Part shown: positions 40,569-49,238 of the stretch, one piece after another | Numbering within the stretch: the first letter of the stretch is position 1 | How the letters are laid out: the number at the start of each line of letters is the position of its first letter | Assembly (NCBI GenBank): GCA_020637555.1 | Contig: JACKKF010000013.1 | Location: forward strand, 584,001-648,000 | Direction: 5' to 3' | DNA from: Rhodobacter sp. | GTDB taxonomy: Bacteria; Pseudomonadota; Alphaproteobacteria; Rhodobacterales; Rhodobacteraceae | DNA length: 64,000 nucleotides | Translations under genes and position numbers: made by a program | Notes under the pieces: generated by a model | Seen by the model: only the letters and a program-made list of their open reading frames with translations | What the model was told of the DNA's origin: nothing | Databases searched by the model: none

Positions 40569-42193
40569 TTCACGAACACGCGGCCGCCCTGGACCGTGCC
40601 CAGAACGGGAATGTCACGCAGGTCTTCGGGCGCGCGGGTCAGGGGGTCATCGCCCAGAACCGCGAAATCCGCGCATTTGCCGGGCGTGATCGAGCCGATG
40701 TCACGGTCCAGCTTCAGGGTGCGCGCCGCGCCCAGGGTGATCGCGTGCAGGGCTTCGAGCACCGAAAGGCGCTGGTTCGCGCCCAGCACACGCCCCTTGG
40801 GGGTGATCCGGTTCACCGCGCACCAGGCCACATGCAGGGGACCCAGCGGCGTGACCGGGCTGTCCGAGTGAATGGCCAGCGTCACCCCGTTGTCCAGCGC
40901 CGAACGGCAGGCGTTCATCCGCGCCGCGCGATCCGGGCCGACGGTAAAGTCGCAATGCGCATCGCCGTAATACCACAGGTGATTGGCAAAGAGGTTCACG
41001 CAGACCCCCAGGCGTGCCGCGCGGTGGAACTGATCCTCGCCGGCCATCTGGCAGTGTTGCAAGGTGTGGCGCGAATCGCCGGTGGGATGGGTCCACATCG
41101 CCTCTTCGATCGCATCGAGGACAAAGCCGCTGGCCTCGTCGCCGTTGGTATGAAGCTGCATGTTCAGCCCGGCGCCGTGCAGGGCCGCGATCAGGCTTTT
41201 CAGACGCGCCGGTTCCAGGTTCCAGATGCCGTTGGGCTGGCCGCCCAGATAGCCGGGCCAGTTCATGCGGGCGGTGAACCCCTGGATCGAGCCGTCGGTC
41301 ATGACCTTGCAGATGCCCATGCGCAGCATGTCCGTCGATCGTGCCCGCACCGCGAGGGCCCGGGCGACGGCGGTTTCCGGCTCCATGCCGATCACGCCCA
41401 GGGCGGGCACGATGCGCAGCGGGTAGTCGGCGCGCGCCGTGACCGAAAGCAGCGTGTCCAGTTCGGTGTCGTCCAGCTCGGCGTAGAGGTCGGTCGCGGT
41501 GGTCACGCCGGTCTGCACGGCGGCCTTGCCAAATTGCACCATGGCCCGTTCGCCGCGCGACAGGTCCTGCAGCGACAGGTTCAGACGGCGCATCACCGGG
41601 AACATCGCCGCCATTTCCTGCAATTCGCCCATCAGGCTGCCGTCGGGCAGGCGCGGCACGCCCTCGGCGTTGGTGTCGGGGCCATAGCCGGCCATGTCGA
41701 GCGCGGCCGAGTTGACCGTCATCAGGTGAAAGCTCTGGTGGATCACCACGACAGGGCGGTCGGTGGCGGCGCGGTCCAGGTGCAGGCGGTTCAGGCGATC
41801 GCCCTCGAAGAACAGCGGATCAAAACCCCAGCAGACCAGCGGGGCACCGGCCGGAAGCCTGGCAATGGCGGCCTGCATGCGGCCGATCATTTCGTCCACG
41901 GTGGTCACGCCAGGCCAGAGCGTGCCGTCAGGGTCCAGCCGGTCCACGTTGCCGCAATAGAGATACTCCCACAGCGCGCCGGTCATCATGTGGCTGTGGG
42001 CCTCGACAAAGCCGGGCAGCAGCACGGCATCGCGGAACCGGTCGTCATGGCGAACCGTGCCCCAGGGGGCGGCGATCTCGGGGCCGCCGACACCCAGGAT
42101 GCGGCCCTCGCGCACCAGCACATGCGTGGCATGGGGTTGCGTCGGCTCCATCGTGATGATGCGTCGGGCGGAATAGAGGACGGTGTCAGCCAT
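40565..42193 (-). CDS. Metal-dependent amidohydrolase (YtcJ-like)
   Basis: The 542-residue protein resembles the YtcJ/amidohydrolase-3 branch of the metal hydrolase superfamily. The metal-binding HXH is His66 and His68 in PGFVEAHSHMM. Other family segments are PLVCWGFDPLFFEGDRLNRL near residue 119, MNWPGYLGGQPNGIWNLEP, MQLHTNGDEA and HSDSPVTPLGPLHVAWCAVN. SITPGKCADFAVLGDDP closes the barrel. AAGGAA precedes the ATG. It diverges from an oligopeptide/opine-type ABC importer and is coupled to a COG0523 chaperone, which suggests hydrolysis of an imported amide or ester. Substrate is unknown. Confidence 0.85.
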   Translation of the reverse strand: MADTVLYSARRIITMEPTQPHATHVLVREGRILGVGGPEIAAPWGTVRHDDRFRDAVLLPGFVEAHSHMMTGALWEYLYCGNVDRLDPDGTLWPGVTTVDEMIGRMQAAIARLPAGAPLVCWGFDPLFFEGDRLNRLHLDRAATDRPVVVIHQSFHLMTVNSAALDMAGYGPDTNAEGVPRLPDGSLMGELQEMAAMFPVMRRLNLSLQDLSRGERAMVQFGKAAVQTGVTTATDLYAELDDTELDTLLSVTARADYPLRIVPALGVIGMEPETAVARALAVRARSTDMLRMGICKVMTDGSIQGFTARMNWPGYLGGQPNGIWNLEPARLKSLIAALHGAGLNMQLHTNGDEASGFVLDAIEEAMWTHPTGDSRHTLQHCQMAGEDQFHRAARLGVCVNLFANHLWYYGDAHCDFTVGPDRAARMNACRSALDNGVTLAIHSDSPVTPLGPLHVAWCAVNRITPKGRVLGANQRLSVLEALHAITLGAARTLKLDRDIGSITPGKCADFAVLGDDPLTRAPEDLRDIPVLGTVQGGRVFVK

Positions 42194-42235
42194 GGATTTT
42201 CCTTGTCGGATTTGGCGCGGCGCCGGTGCGGCGTC

Positions 42236-42266
42236 TGCCGGCTGCGGGTTTTTCAGGCAGCCGGCA
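42236..42266. repeat. TGCCGGCTGC hairpin in the amidohydrolase/ABC divergent gap
   Basis: A perfect ten-base inverted repeat (42236-42245 and 42257-42266) with an 11-base loop containing TTTTT lies 42 bases upstream of the amidohydrolase. A shorter CCCCAG-N5-CTGGGG hairpin is at 42401-42417, before the ABC receptor. These are the only structures seen in the 256-base gap; either could be an operator or a leader hairpin. Confidence 0.4.
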
Positions 42267-42449
42267 AACGCCAGCGCGAATTCGGATCAACTGCGAAAAA
42301 GAATGCCTCAGCACGGCGTGGACTCTAGCGCCAGATTCCGGAAAGCATAGGTCCAATCCGAGATAATCCTTGATCGGTGACGGGGGGCTTCCATACTCGA
42401 CCCCAGAAAAACTGGGGATCACCCCGATCGGTAACAGGGAGAAATGACA

Positions 42450-44027
42450 ATGCGGCTTACGCGCAGAACGTTCTTCGGGGCTTCGGCCTCTCTGATGGCC
42501 CTGGGCCTCGGCCCGGTCTCGGCCCAGGCCCGACGCGGGGGCGAACTGGTGATCGTCACCGGCGAGAATCCGCGCCACCTGAACCCGGCGGTGCAATCGG
42601 GTGTGGCGACGGCCGTGCCCGGAACGCAGATCTTTGCCTCGCCGCTGCGCGTCGACGAGAACTGGGACCTGCACCCCTATCTGGCGCAAAGCTGGGAGTG
42701 GGCGGATGACGGGCTCAGCCTGACGCTGAACCTGGTGCCGGGTGTCAAGTTCCACGACGGCCAGCCGGTCACGTCCGAGGATGTCGCGTTCTCGATCATG
42801 ACGATCAAGGCCAACCACCCGTTCCAGACCATGTTCGGCCCGGTCGACACCGTGGAGACCCCCGACGAGAACACGGCGATCATCCGCCTGTCGCAGACCC
42901 ACCCGGCCCTTCTGCTGGCGCTGACGGGTGCGCTGTGCCCGATCATTCCCAAGCACGTCTATGGCGACGGACAGGATATTCCGTCGCATCCGGCGAACAC
43001 CGCGCCGATCGGCTGTGGCCCGTTCAAGCTGGGCGAATACGTCGCCGGCCAGCAGATCACGCTGGTGCGCAACGATGACTTCTTCCTCGAGGGGCGGCCG
43101 TATCTGGACGGGATCACCATCCGCATCGTGCCTGACGCGGCCTCGGTCACGCTGTCGCTGGAATCGGGCGAGGCCGACGTCGGCATGGTCACCGACGCCA
43201 CCGCCATCAATCGCCTGAACAACACGGACGGCCTGACCGTCACCCCGCGCGGGTTCGAGGGGATCGGCCCGATCCAGTGGGTTGCCTTCAACACCCGCGT
43301 CGCGCCGCTGGACGACGTGCGGGTGCGTCAGGCGATTGCCTACACCATGGACCGGGGGTTCATCCTGAACGCGCTGATGCGCGGTGTCGCGGCCAGCCAG
43401 AAAAGCCCGATCATCGAATCGAGCCCGTTCTACAACCCCGACATGCCGAGCTATGACATCGACCTCGACCGCGCGAATGCCCTGCTGGACGAGGCCGGCC
43501 ACCCGCGCGATGCCGATGGCAAGCGGTTCAGCATGACGATGGAAACGATCCCGGGGCGCGACGCGGCGCTGGGCAACGTGCCGGAATACCTGCGCTCGCA
43601 ACTGCGCGAGGTCGGCATCGACCTGGAACTGCGCGCGTCGCCCGACTTTCCGACCTGGGCTGGCCGGCTGGCCTCGGGTGATTTCCAGATGTCGATGGAC
43701 ATCGTGTTCAACTGGGGCGATCCGGTGATCGGGGTGCACCGCACCTATCTCAGCACCAACATCCGCCCGGTGATCTGGTCGAACACCCAGGGCTATGCCA
43801 ACCCCGAGGTGGACCGCCTGCTGAACGAGGCCGGTCACGAACTGGATACGGACCGCCGCCGCGATCTGTATTTCCAGTTCCAGGATATCGTCGGCAACGA
43901 TCTGCCGGTCTATTGGCTGAACGCGCTGCCCTATCACCATGTGTTCGACGACCGCATCGACCTGCCCCTGTCGATCTGGGGCCTGATGCAGGCCATGGAC
44001 GAGGTCTACTGGACCGAAGATCGCTGA
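42450..44027 (+). CDS. Peptide/opine/nickel-type ABC transporter substrate-binding protein
   Basis: The receptor belongs to the DppA/OppA-like family (SBP_bac_5) and is 525 residues from the ATG at 42450, which has GGGAGA eight bases upstream. An ATG at 42444 in the same frame is too close to that site. A twin-arginine-type signal (RLTRRTFFGASASLMALGL) ends near VSAQA. Conserved parts are GGELVIVTGENPRHLNPAVQ at the mature N-terminus, NLVPGVKFHDGQPVTSEDV near residue 92 and GCGPFKLGEYVAGQQITLVR near residue 188. It heads a five-gene ABC operon. Ligand unknown. Confidence 0.88.
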   Translation: MRLTRRTFFGASASLMALGLGPVSAQARRGGELVIVTGENPRHLNPAVQSGVATAVPGTQIFASPLRVDENWDLHPYLAQSWEWADDGLSLTLNLVPGVKFHDGQPVTSEDVAFSIMTIKANHPFQTMFGPVDTVETPDENTAIIRLSQTHPALLLALTGALCPIIPKHVYGDGQDIPSHPANTAPIGCGPFKLGEYVAGQQITLVRNDDFFLEGRPYLDGITIRIVPDAASVTLSLESGEADVGMVTDATAINRLNNTDGLTVTPRGFEGIGPIQWVAFNTRVAPLDDVRVRQAIAYTMDRGFILNALMRGVAASQKSPIIESSPFYNPDMPSYDIDLDRANALLDEAGHPRDADGKRFSMTMETIPGRDAALGNVPEYLRSQLREVGIDLELRASPDFPTWAGRLASGDFQMSMDIVFNWGDPVIGVHRTYLSTNIRPVIWSNTQGYANPEVDRLLNEAGHELDTDRRRDLYFQFQDIVGNDLPVYWLNALPYHHVFDDRIDLPLSIWGLMQAMDEVYWTEDR

Positions 44028-44052
44028 TCGCACCTCGCGCGCTGTCTCTCTC

Positions 44053-44079
44053 CGCCCCTGGCGGGGAGGGCCCCTTTTT
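44053..44079 (+). terminator. Possible attenuator between receptor and permease genes
   Basis: A short GC-rich hairpin around CGCCCCTGGCGGGG and GGGCCCC is followed by TTTTT (44075-44079). It would allow more receptor than permease to be made, common in ABC operons. The stem is weak. Confidence 0.35.
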
Positions 44080-44101
44080 GTTCTGACCTGGAAGGCTGCG
44101 G

Positions 44102-45082
44102 ATGGGACTGTCCAGCTACATTCTGCGCCGGTTGTTCTATGGCCTCATCCTGATGCTCGGGGTCGTCGTTCTGAACTTCTTCCTGATCCACGCGGCACCG
44201 GGTGACGCGGCCGAGGTGATCGCGGGCGAGATGGGGGGCACCACCGAAGAGATGATGGCCCAGATCCGGGCCCATTACGGGCTGGACCAACCGCTTCTGT
44301 GGCAGCTCTGGCTCTATCTCAAGCAGGTCGCCGTGCTGGATCTGGGCACATCCTATCACTTCAACCGACCGGTGACGGAACTGATTGCGCAGCGCATCTG
44401 GCCCACCGTTCTGCTGGCCATGTCGGCGCAGTTGGTGGCGATGCTGATCGGCGTGGTGATGGGGGTTCTGGCCTCGCGCAAGCCGCAGGGTGCGTTCTCG
44501 GGCTTTGTGTCGGTCTTTTCGACGGTGGGCTATGCCGCGCCGGTGTTCTGGACGGGGCTCATGCTGGTGATCCTGTTCGCCGCGACAATTCCGATCTTTC
44601 CGGTCGAAGGCATGGTCAGCGCGCGGTTTCGCGGGTCGGGCCTTGCCTATGCCTTGAACGTCGCCCACCACCTCGTGTTGCCCGCGACGACGCTGGGTAT
44701 CCTGTTTCTGGCGCAATACGCCCGCCTGTCGCGCACGGCCATGATCGAGGTTCTGGGCGCCGACTATATCCGCACCGCCCGCGCCAAGGGTCTGGGCGAG
44801 GGCAAGGTCACCTTCCGCCATGCGCTGCGCAACGCGGTGCTGCCGATCCTGACCGTGGCGGGGTTGCAGTTCGGCAACCTCATCTCGGGGGCGCTGCTGG
44901 TCGAGACGGTGTTCAACTGGCCCGGCATGGGGCGTCTCGCCTTTGATTCGGTGCTCAGGCGCGATTATCCGACATTGCTGGGCGTGCTGTTCTGTGCCTC
45001 GGCCGTGGTGGTGATCGCGAACCTGGTGACCGACCTCAGCTATCGCTTTGCCGATCCCCGCATCCGCACCGGAGGGCGTTGA
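44102..45082 (+). CDS. ABC transporter permease, DppB/OppB type
   Basis: The 326-residue inner-membrane permease starts LSSYILRRLFYGLILMLGVV, the family's typical first helix. AAPGDAAEVIAGEMGGTTEE is its usual periplasmic loop. About six helices follow, and the cytoplasmic EAA-like loop reads YIRTARAKGLGEGKVTFRHA near residue 222, followed by LRNAVLPILTVAGLQFG. It would pair with the DppC-type permease, which starts four bases after its stop. Confidence 0.93.
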   Translation: MGLSSYILRRLFYGLILMLGVVVLNFFLIHAAPGDAAEVIAGEMGGTTEEMMAQIRAHYGLDQPLLWQLWLYLKQVAVLDLGTSYHFNRPVTELIAQRIWPTVLLAMSAQLVAMLIGVVMGVLASRKPQGAFSGFVSVFSTVGYAAPVFWTGLMLVILFAATIPIFPVEGMVSARFRGSGLAYALNVAHHLVLPATTLGILFLAQYARLSRTAMIEVLGADYIRTARAKGLGEGKVTFRHALRNAVLPILTVAGLQFGNLISGALLVETVFNWPGMGRLAFDSVLRRDYPTLLGVLFCASAVVVIANLVTDLSYRFADPRIRTGGR

Positions 45083-45085
45083 CCC

Positions 45086-45961
45086 ATGACCGACACCCCC
45101 GCCCCAAGGATCGAGGCCGTCAGCCCCCTGCGCGAGGCCTGGCAGCAGTTCCTGCGCAACAAGCCGGCCGTCGCCGGGCTGGTGCTGCTGGTCGCCATCG
45201 TGGCCTTTGTGCTCTATGGCCGCTATTTCGTCGATGCCGACCCCTACCGCATTGTCTGGGCGCCGCTCAGCGCCCCCGGCGCCAACGAGGCGGTCCCGCT
45301 GGGCACGGATTTCCTGGGCCGCGACATGCTGGTGCTGCTGCTCAAGGGGGGCGCGCCGACGATCGCGGTCGGTCTGTCGGCGGCGCTGCTGACCGTGATC
45401 ATCGGGATCAGCGTCGGGGCGCTGGCCGGGTATTTCGGGGGCTGGATCGACGATCTGTTGATGCGCTTCACCGAGTTCTTCCAGGTGTTGCCCGCGCTGT
45501 TGTTCGCGATGGTTCTGGTGACACTCTTCGCGCCCTCGCTGGTGACGATCTCGTTCGCGATCGGCATCGTGTCGTGGCCCGCGACAGCGCGCCTGACCCG
45601 GGCCGAATTCCTGCGCATCCGCGAGCTGGAATATGTCACCGCCGCGCGGTCCATCGGTGCCGGCAACCAGCGCATCATCTGGAAGGTGATCCTGCCCAAC
45701 GCCCTGCCGCCGCTGATCGTGTCGGCCGCGCTGACCGTGGGCGTCGCCATCCTGTTCGAGGCCGGGCTGTCATTCCTGGGCCTCGGCGATCCCAACACCA
45801 TCAGCTGGGGCCTGATGATCGGGCAGAACCGCTCGTTCCTGCTGGAAGCCTGGTGGCCTGTCGCCATTCCCGGCATGGCGATCTTCCTGACGGTCTTTGC
45901 CGTGTCGCTGGTGGGCGACGGCCTCAACGATGCCTTCAATCCGAAGCTGAGGTCGCGATGA
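45086..45961 (+). CDS. ABC transporter permease, DppC/OppC type
   Basis: The 291-residue permease has the OppC N-terminal cytoplasmic segment and first helix (FLRNKPAVAGLVLLVAIVAF), then LGTDFLGRDMLVLLLKGGAP near residue 74. The EAA loop is YVTAARSIGAGNQRIIWKVI near residue 184, followed by LPNALPPLIVSAALTVGVAI and FEAGLSFLGLGDPNTISWG. It overlaps the next ATPase gene by ATGA, so both are made together. Confidence 0.93.
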   Translation: MTDTPAPRIEAVSPLREAWQQFLRNKPAVAGLVLLVAIVAFVLYGRYFVDADPYRIVWAPLSAPGANEAVPLGTDFLGRDMLVLLLKGGAPTIAVGLSAALLTVIIGISVGALAGYFGGWIDDLLMRFTEFFQVLPALLFAMVLVTLFAPSLVTISFAIGIVSWPATARLTRAEFLRIRELEYVTAARSIGAGNQRIIWKVILPNALPPLIVSAALTVGVAILFEAGLSFLGLGDPNTISWGLMIGQNRSFLLEAWWPVAIPGMAIFLTVFAVSLVGDGLNDAFNPKLRSR

Positions 45962-46950
45962 ACCCGTTGATGAGCCTTCAGGACCTGCGGGTCGAATTCG
46001 ACACCCGCCACGGCCGCGTCACCGCGCTGTCCGGTGTCAGCCTGGACGTGATGCCGGGCGAGACCCTGGGCATTGTCGGCGAATCGGGCTGCGGCAAGTC
46101 GATCACCGCCCTGGCGATGATGGGCTTGATCCCGAACCCGCCCGGCCATCTGACCGAGGGCACGATCACCTTTGACGGCGAGGACATCACCCGCGCGCCG
46201 GCGCGCCGGATGAGGCAGCTCAGGGGCGGCGAGATCGCCATGATCTTTCAGGAGCCGATGACCTCGCTCAACCCGGTGTTCACCGTCGGCGACCAGATCG
46301 CCGAGTCCATCCTGTTGCACCAGGACATTTCCCGCGCCGAGGCCGACAAGCAGGTCGTCGAGCTGCTGGAAACCGTGGGCATTCCCGAACCTGCGGCCCG
46401 GGCCAGGACCTATCCGCACCAGCTATCGGGCGGGATGCGCCAGCGCGTCATGATCGCCATGGCGATCTCGTGTCGGCCAAAGCTGCTGATCGCGGACGAG
46501 CCGACGACCGCCCTGGATGTGACCGTGCAGGCGCAGATCTTTGACCTGATGCGCGACATCCAGCAGAAATTCGGCGTGGCCATCGTGCTGATCACGCATG
46601 ACATGGGCGCGATTGCCGAAATGACAGACCGCGTGGCGGTGATGTATGCCGGACGGGTCATTGAACAGGGGCTGTCGGACCAGATCCTGGACGATCCGCT
46701 GCATCCCTATACGCGGGGTCTGATCGGCTGCATCCCGGTGCTGGGCCGCGCGGCGGCCTCGGCCGACCGGTTGCCACCGCTGGCCGAGATTCCGGGTGTC
46801 GTTCCGCCCCTGCATCTGCTGGGCAAGGGGTGCGCTTTTGCCGATCGCTGTGCGCTGGCCGACGACCGCTGCCGTGCCGATCGCCCCCTGCTGTCGGCCG
46901 CAGGGCACGGTCACCCCGTCGCCTGCCATCACGCGGGAGTTCCGGCATGA
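45958..46950 (+). CDS. ABC transporter ATPase, DppD/OppD type
   Basis: The 330-residue ATPase has Walker A GESGCGKS at residues 41-48, the Q-loop IFQEPMTSLNPVF, the signature HQLSGGMRQRV near residue 155 and Walker B LLIADEPTTALDVT near residue 178. The C-terminal OppD extension carries a cysteine cluster (GCAFADRCALADDRC, then ACHH) that in relatives can bind an iron-sulfur cluster. Starts and stops overlap both neighbours by four bases. Confidence 0.95.
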   Translation: MNPLMSLQDLRVEFDTRHGRVTALSGVSLDVMPGETLGIVGESGCGKSITALAMMGLIPNPPGHLTEGTITFDGEDITRAPARRMRQLRGGEIAMIFQEPMTSLNPVFTVGDQIAESILLHQDISRAEADKQVVELLETVGIPEPAARARTYPHQLSGGMRQRVMIAMAISCRPKLLIADEPTTALDVTVQAQIFDLMRDIQQKFGVAIVLITHDMGAIAEMTDRVAVMYAGRVIEQGLSDQILDDPLHPYTRGLIGCIPVLGRAAASADRLPPLAEIPGVVPPLHLLGKGCAFADRCALADDRCRADRPLLSAAGHGHPVACHHAGVPA

Positions 46951-47924
46951 ACCAGCCTCTGCTCTCCGCGCGCGACCTTGAGGTCAGCTTCGAGATCGGC
47001 CGCAAGGGTCTGTTCGGCCAGCCACGCCTGTTGCGCGCGGTCCGGGGGGTCGATTTCGACCTGATGCCTGGCCGCACGCTGGGCCTGGTGGGCGAATCGG
47101 GATCGGGCAAGACCACGACGGCGATGGCCGCGATCCGCCTGACGCCGCCGACCGGGGGGTCGGTCACCTTTGATGGTGACGATCTGCTGACGCTGACACC
47201 CGAGGCCATGCGCGCCCACCGGCGGCACCTGCAGGTGATCTTCCAGGACCCCTATTCGTCGCTGAACCCACGCGAACGGGTGGGGGCGATCGTGCGCGAA
47301 CCGCTCGATCTGATGGATGTGGGCGATCCGGCGGGCCGCGACGCGCGCGTGCGCGAACTGTTCAGCCTGGTGGGGCTGCGCCCTGACCAGATGGCGCTGT
47401 TCCCGCACCAGTTTTCCGGCGGGCAGCGGCAGCGGATCTCGATCGCGCGGGCGCTGGCGACGAACCCGCGCCTGATCGTCTGCGACGAGCCGGTCAGCGC
47501 GCTGGATGTGGCGATCCAGGCGCAGATCCTGAACCTGTTGCGCCGGTTGCAGGATGAATTCGGGCTGAGCTACCTGTTCATTTCCCATGACCTCGGCGTG
47601 GTGCAGTTCATCTGCGACGACATCGCGGTGATGTATCTGGGCGAGATTGTCGAATACGCCGACCGCCCGACCTTGTTCTCGAAACCGCGGCACCCCTATA
47701 CGGCGGTGTTGCTCGAGGCCGCGCCCTCGCTCGCGCGGCGCAAGTCGGCGGGGTATCGGCGCGCAGGCATGGTCAAGGGCGACCTGCCCTCGCCGATGAA
47801 CCTGCCAAAGGGCTGCGCGTTCGCGTCCCGGTGTCCGAATGCCCAGGCCCGCTGCCGCGAGGAGGCGCCGGCGTTGCGCGATCTGGGCGAGAGCCGCGTC
47901 GCCTGCCATTTCCCGCTGGGCTGA
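46947..47924 (+). CDS. ABC transporter ATPase, DppF/OppF type
   Basis: The 325-residue second ATPase has an OppF-like N-terminus (KGLFGQPRLLRAVRGVDF), Walker A GESGSGKTT at residues 49-57, QVIFQDPYSSLNPRERVG, the signature FSGGQRQRISIARAL near residue 155 and Walker B LIVCDEPVSALDVAIQAQI. The C-terminal extension also has the GCAFASRCPNAQARC cysteines. It is the last gene of the importer; a hairpin between it and the next, oppositely oriented gene could stop both transcripts. Confidence 0.95.
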   Translation: MNQPLLSARDLEVSFEIGRKGLFGQPRLLRAVRGVDFDLMPGRTLGLVGESGSGKTTTAMAAIRLTPPTGGSVTFDGDDLLTLTPEAMRAHRRHLQVIFQDPYSSLNPRERVGAIVREPLDLMDVGDPAGRDARVRELFSLVGLRPDQMALFPHQFSGGQRQRISIARALATNPRLIVCDEPVSALDVAIQAQILNLLRRLQDEFGLSYLFISHDLGVVQFICDDIAVMYLGEIVEYADRPTLFSKPRHPYTAVLLEAAPSLARRKSAGYRRAGMVKGDLPSPMNLPKGCAFASRCPNAQARCREEAPALRDLGESRVACHFPLG

Positions 47925-47927
47925 CAG

Positions 47928-47955
47928 CAAAAGACCCGGCGACAGGCGCCGGGTC
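47928..47955 (-). terminator. Hairpin between oppF-type gene and the GAPAK-repeat gene
   Basis: GACCCGGCG at 47933-47941 and CGCCGGGTC at 47947-47955 form a nine-base stem with loop ACAGG. On the minus strand CTTTTG follows, so it should end the transcript of the small gene at 47983; on the plus strand it lies nine bases past the ATPase stop. Confidence 0.65.
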
Positions 47956-47982
47956 TGAAGATTGGGAAATGGCCCCCCGGGG

Positions 47983-48111
47983 TTACTTGCTTCCCCCTTT
48001 GGCCGGCGTGCCCTTTACCGGGGCTGCGCCTTTGGCGGGCGCCCCCTTGGCCGGAGCGCCCTTTGCCGGTGCCCCTTTGGCCCCAGCCTTGCCGTCGCCT
48101 TTCGCTGCCAT
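47983..48111 (-). CDS. Small GAPAK-repeat protein, 42 residues
   Basis: An ATG at 48111, preceded by AGGAGG at good spacing, opens a 42-codon frame. After MAAKGDGKAGAKGAP it consists of near-perfect GAPAK pentapeptides (three exact, then GAAPVK and GTPAK) and ends GGSK with TAA. It is very basic, rich in Ala, Lys, Pro and Gly, and resembles histone H1-like tails or other disordered nucleic-acid-binding segments. The repeats use different synonymous codons, so selection on the protein rather than recent DNA duplication is likely. I know of no named family. A terminator hairpin follows at 47928. Confidence 0.65.
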   Translation of the reverse strand: MAAKGDGKAGAKGAPAKGAPAKGAPAKGAAPVKGTPAKGGSK

Positions 48112-48270
48112 ATCCGCGTCCTCCTGATGCGGCTCCACCGTGCCCGACGGGGAAATCCCGCACGGGGACGGCTTGCCGGGATGCGCGACCCCGGCGCAGG
48201 TGACGATACACCCGGCATGGAATCTGGCAACAGAACAGTTGTGTGATCGGCGCTTTCCGCCGACCCTGCG

Positions 48271-49119
48271 TCACGCCGACGCCTTGGGTCCGTAAAGCGC
48301 AGTGATCGCGTCGATATCATCCTGGTCGAGATGGCGGTGCGGCCCCGCATAGTCGGGAAACATCAGTGCAGTCTTGACGTTCGAATGCGACAGGCCCAGG
48401 GCATGACCGACCTCATGCGCGACGACCGTGACCAGGTCCTTTGCGCCGAACTTGGGGGTGGCGCTGACCGACCAGGTGTCGGCATCGTCGATATGCGTTT
48501 GCCCTGCGTATGTCCCGCCGGCCGGGGGCGGGGGAAAGGCGTGGGCCAGCACATTGTCCTTGCCGTCGGCACCTTCGGTAAAGGGATGGCCGCAGCCGTG
48601 GTCGCCGGTGCCGAACCGGATCGTCAGGTCCGCCCCGGATGCCGAGGAGGTTTCACTGAACCGCAGCATGGACACCGCCTGCCAAAGATCCAGCGCCGCC
48701 CGGACCGCGGTCTTGACCTGCTCCAGCGTAAGATCCTTGGAGGCGTTCAGGACATGGAAGCGCAGGTCGGTCTTGCTCCACTTTCCGCCGTTGAAGGCGT
48801 AGGCCTCGGGGACGCCGATGAACAGATCGGGGAAGCCACAACGCGGTTTCGCCATCGTCGTGCGTGTTTCCGCGTCCAGCAGGCCCGTTTCGGCAAGCCC
48901 GCGAAAGGCCTGATACCGGGTCAGGGCTTGCCGGGTCTGGTCGTCGAACTCGCCCTGCGCCGGGAATTCGGATGCGCGCCCCAAGGGGATCGCCATCCGC
49001 GGTTCCGGGGCCGGCAGGTAGCCAAAGCGATGCAGGAACAGTTGAAGCGTTTCGACATCCGCCCCCTGATCCTGGGGGCCGATGTCTGCCGAAACTCTGG
49101 ACATGGCGCGCGGGTCCAT
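48271..49119 (-). CDS. Matrixin-type (M10) zinc metalloprotease with peptidoglycan-binding-like prodomain
   Basis: The 282-residue protein combines a PG_binding_1-like N-terminal domain (residues 15-90, VETLQLFLHRFGYL and DDQTRQALTRYQAFRGLAET) with a matrixin catalytic domain. The junction reads KPRCGFPD at residues 91-98, the PRCGxPD cysteine switch that keeps matrix metalloproteases latent. The zinc motif HEVGHALGLSH has His235, His239 and His245 with Glu236. The Met-turn is ALMFP with Met253, and HIDDADTW supplies structural metal ligands. AGGAGA precedes the ATG. No signal peptide or C-terminal secretion repeat is seen, so the site of action is unclear. It is a single-gene unit. Confidence 0.88.
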   Translation of the reverse strand: MDPRAMSRVSADIGPQDQGADVETLQLFLHRFGYLPAPEPRMAIPLGRASEFPAQGEFDDQTRQALTRYQAFRGLAETGLLDAETRTTMAKPRCGFPDLFIGVPEAYAFNGGKWSKTDLRFHVLNASKDLTLEQVKTAVRAALDLWQAVSMLRFSETSSASGADLTIRFGTGDHGCGHPFTEGADGKDNVLAHAFPPPPAGGTYAGQTHIDDADTWSVSATPKFGAKDLVTVVAHEVGHALGLSHSNVKTALMFPDYAGPHRHLDQDDIDAITALYGPKASA

Positions 49120-49238
49120 ACTGGGTCTCCTGGTTACGATACGGTCTCAAATCGAGACGAGCATACCAGAAAGACAGCTCTACCGGAAATTGAATGACGC
49201 CCGATTCTTCAGTCCGTCAGCCCGCGCGCCGGTCTTGC

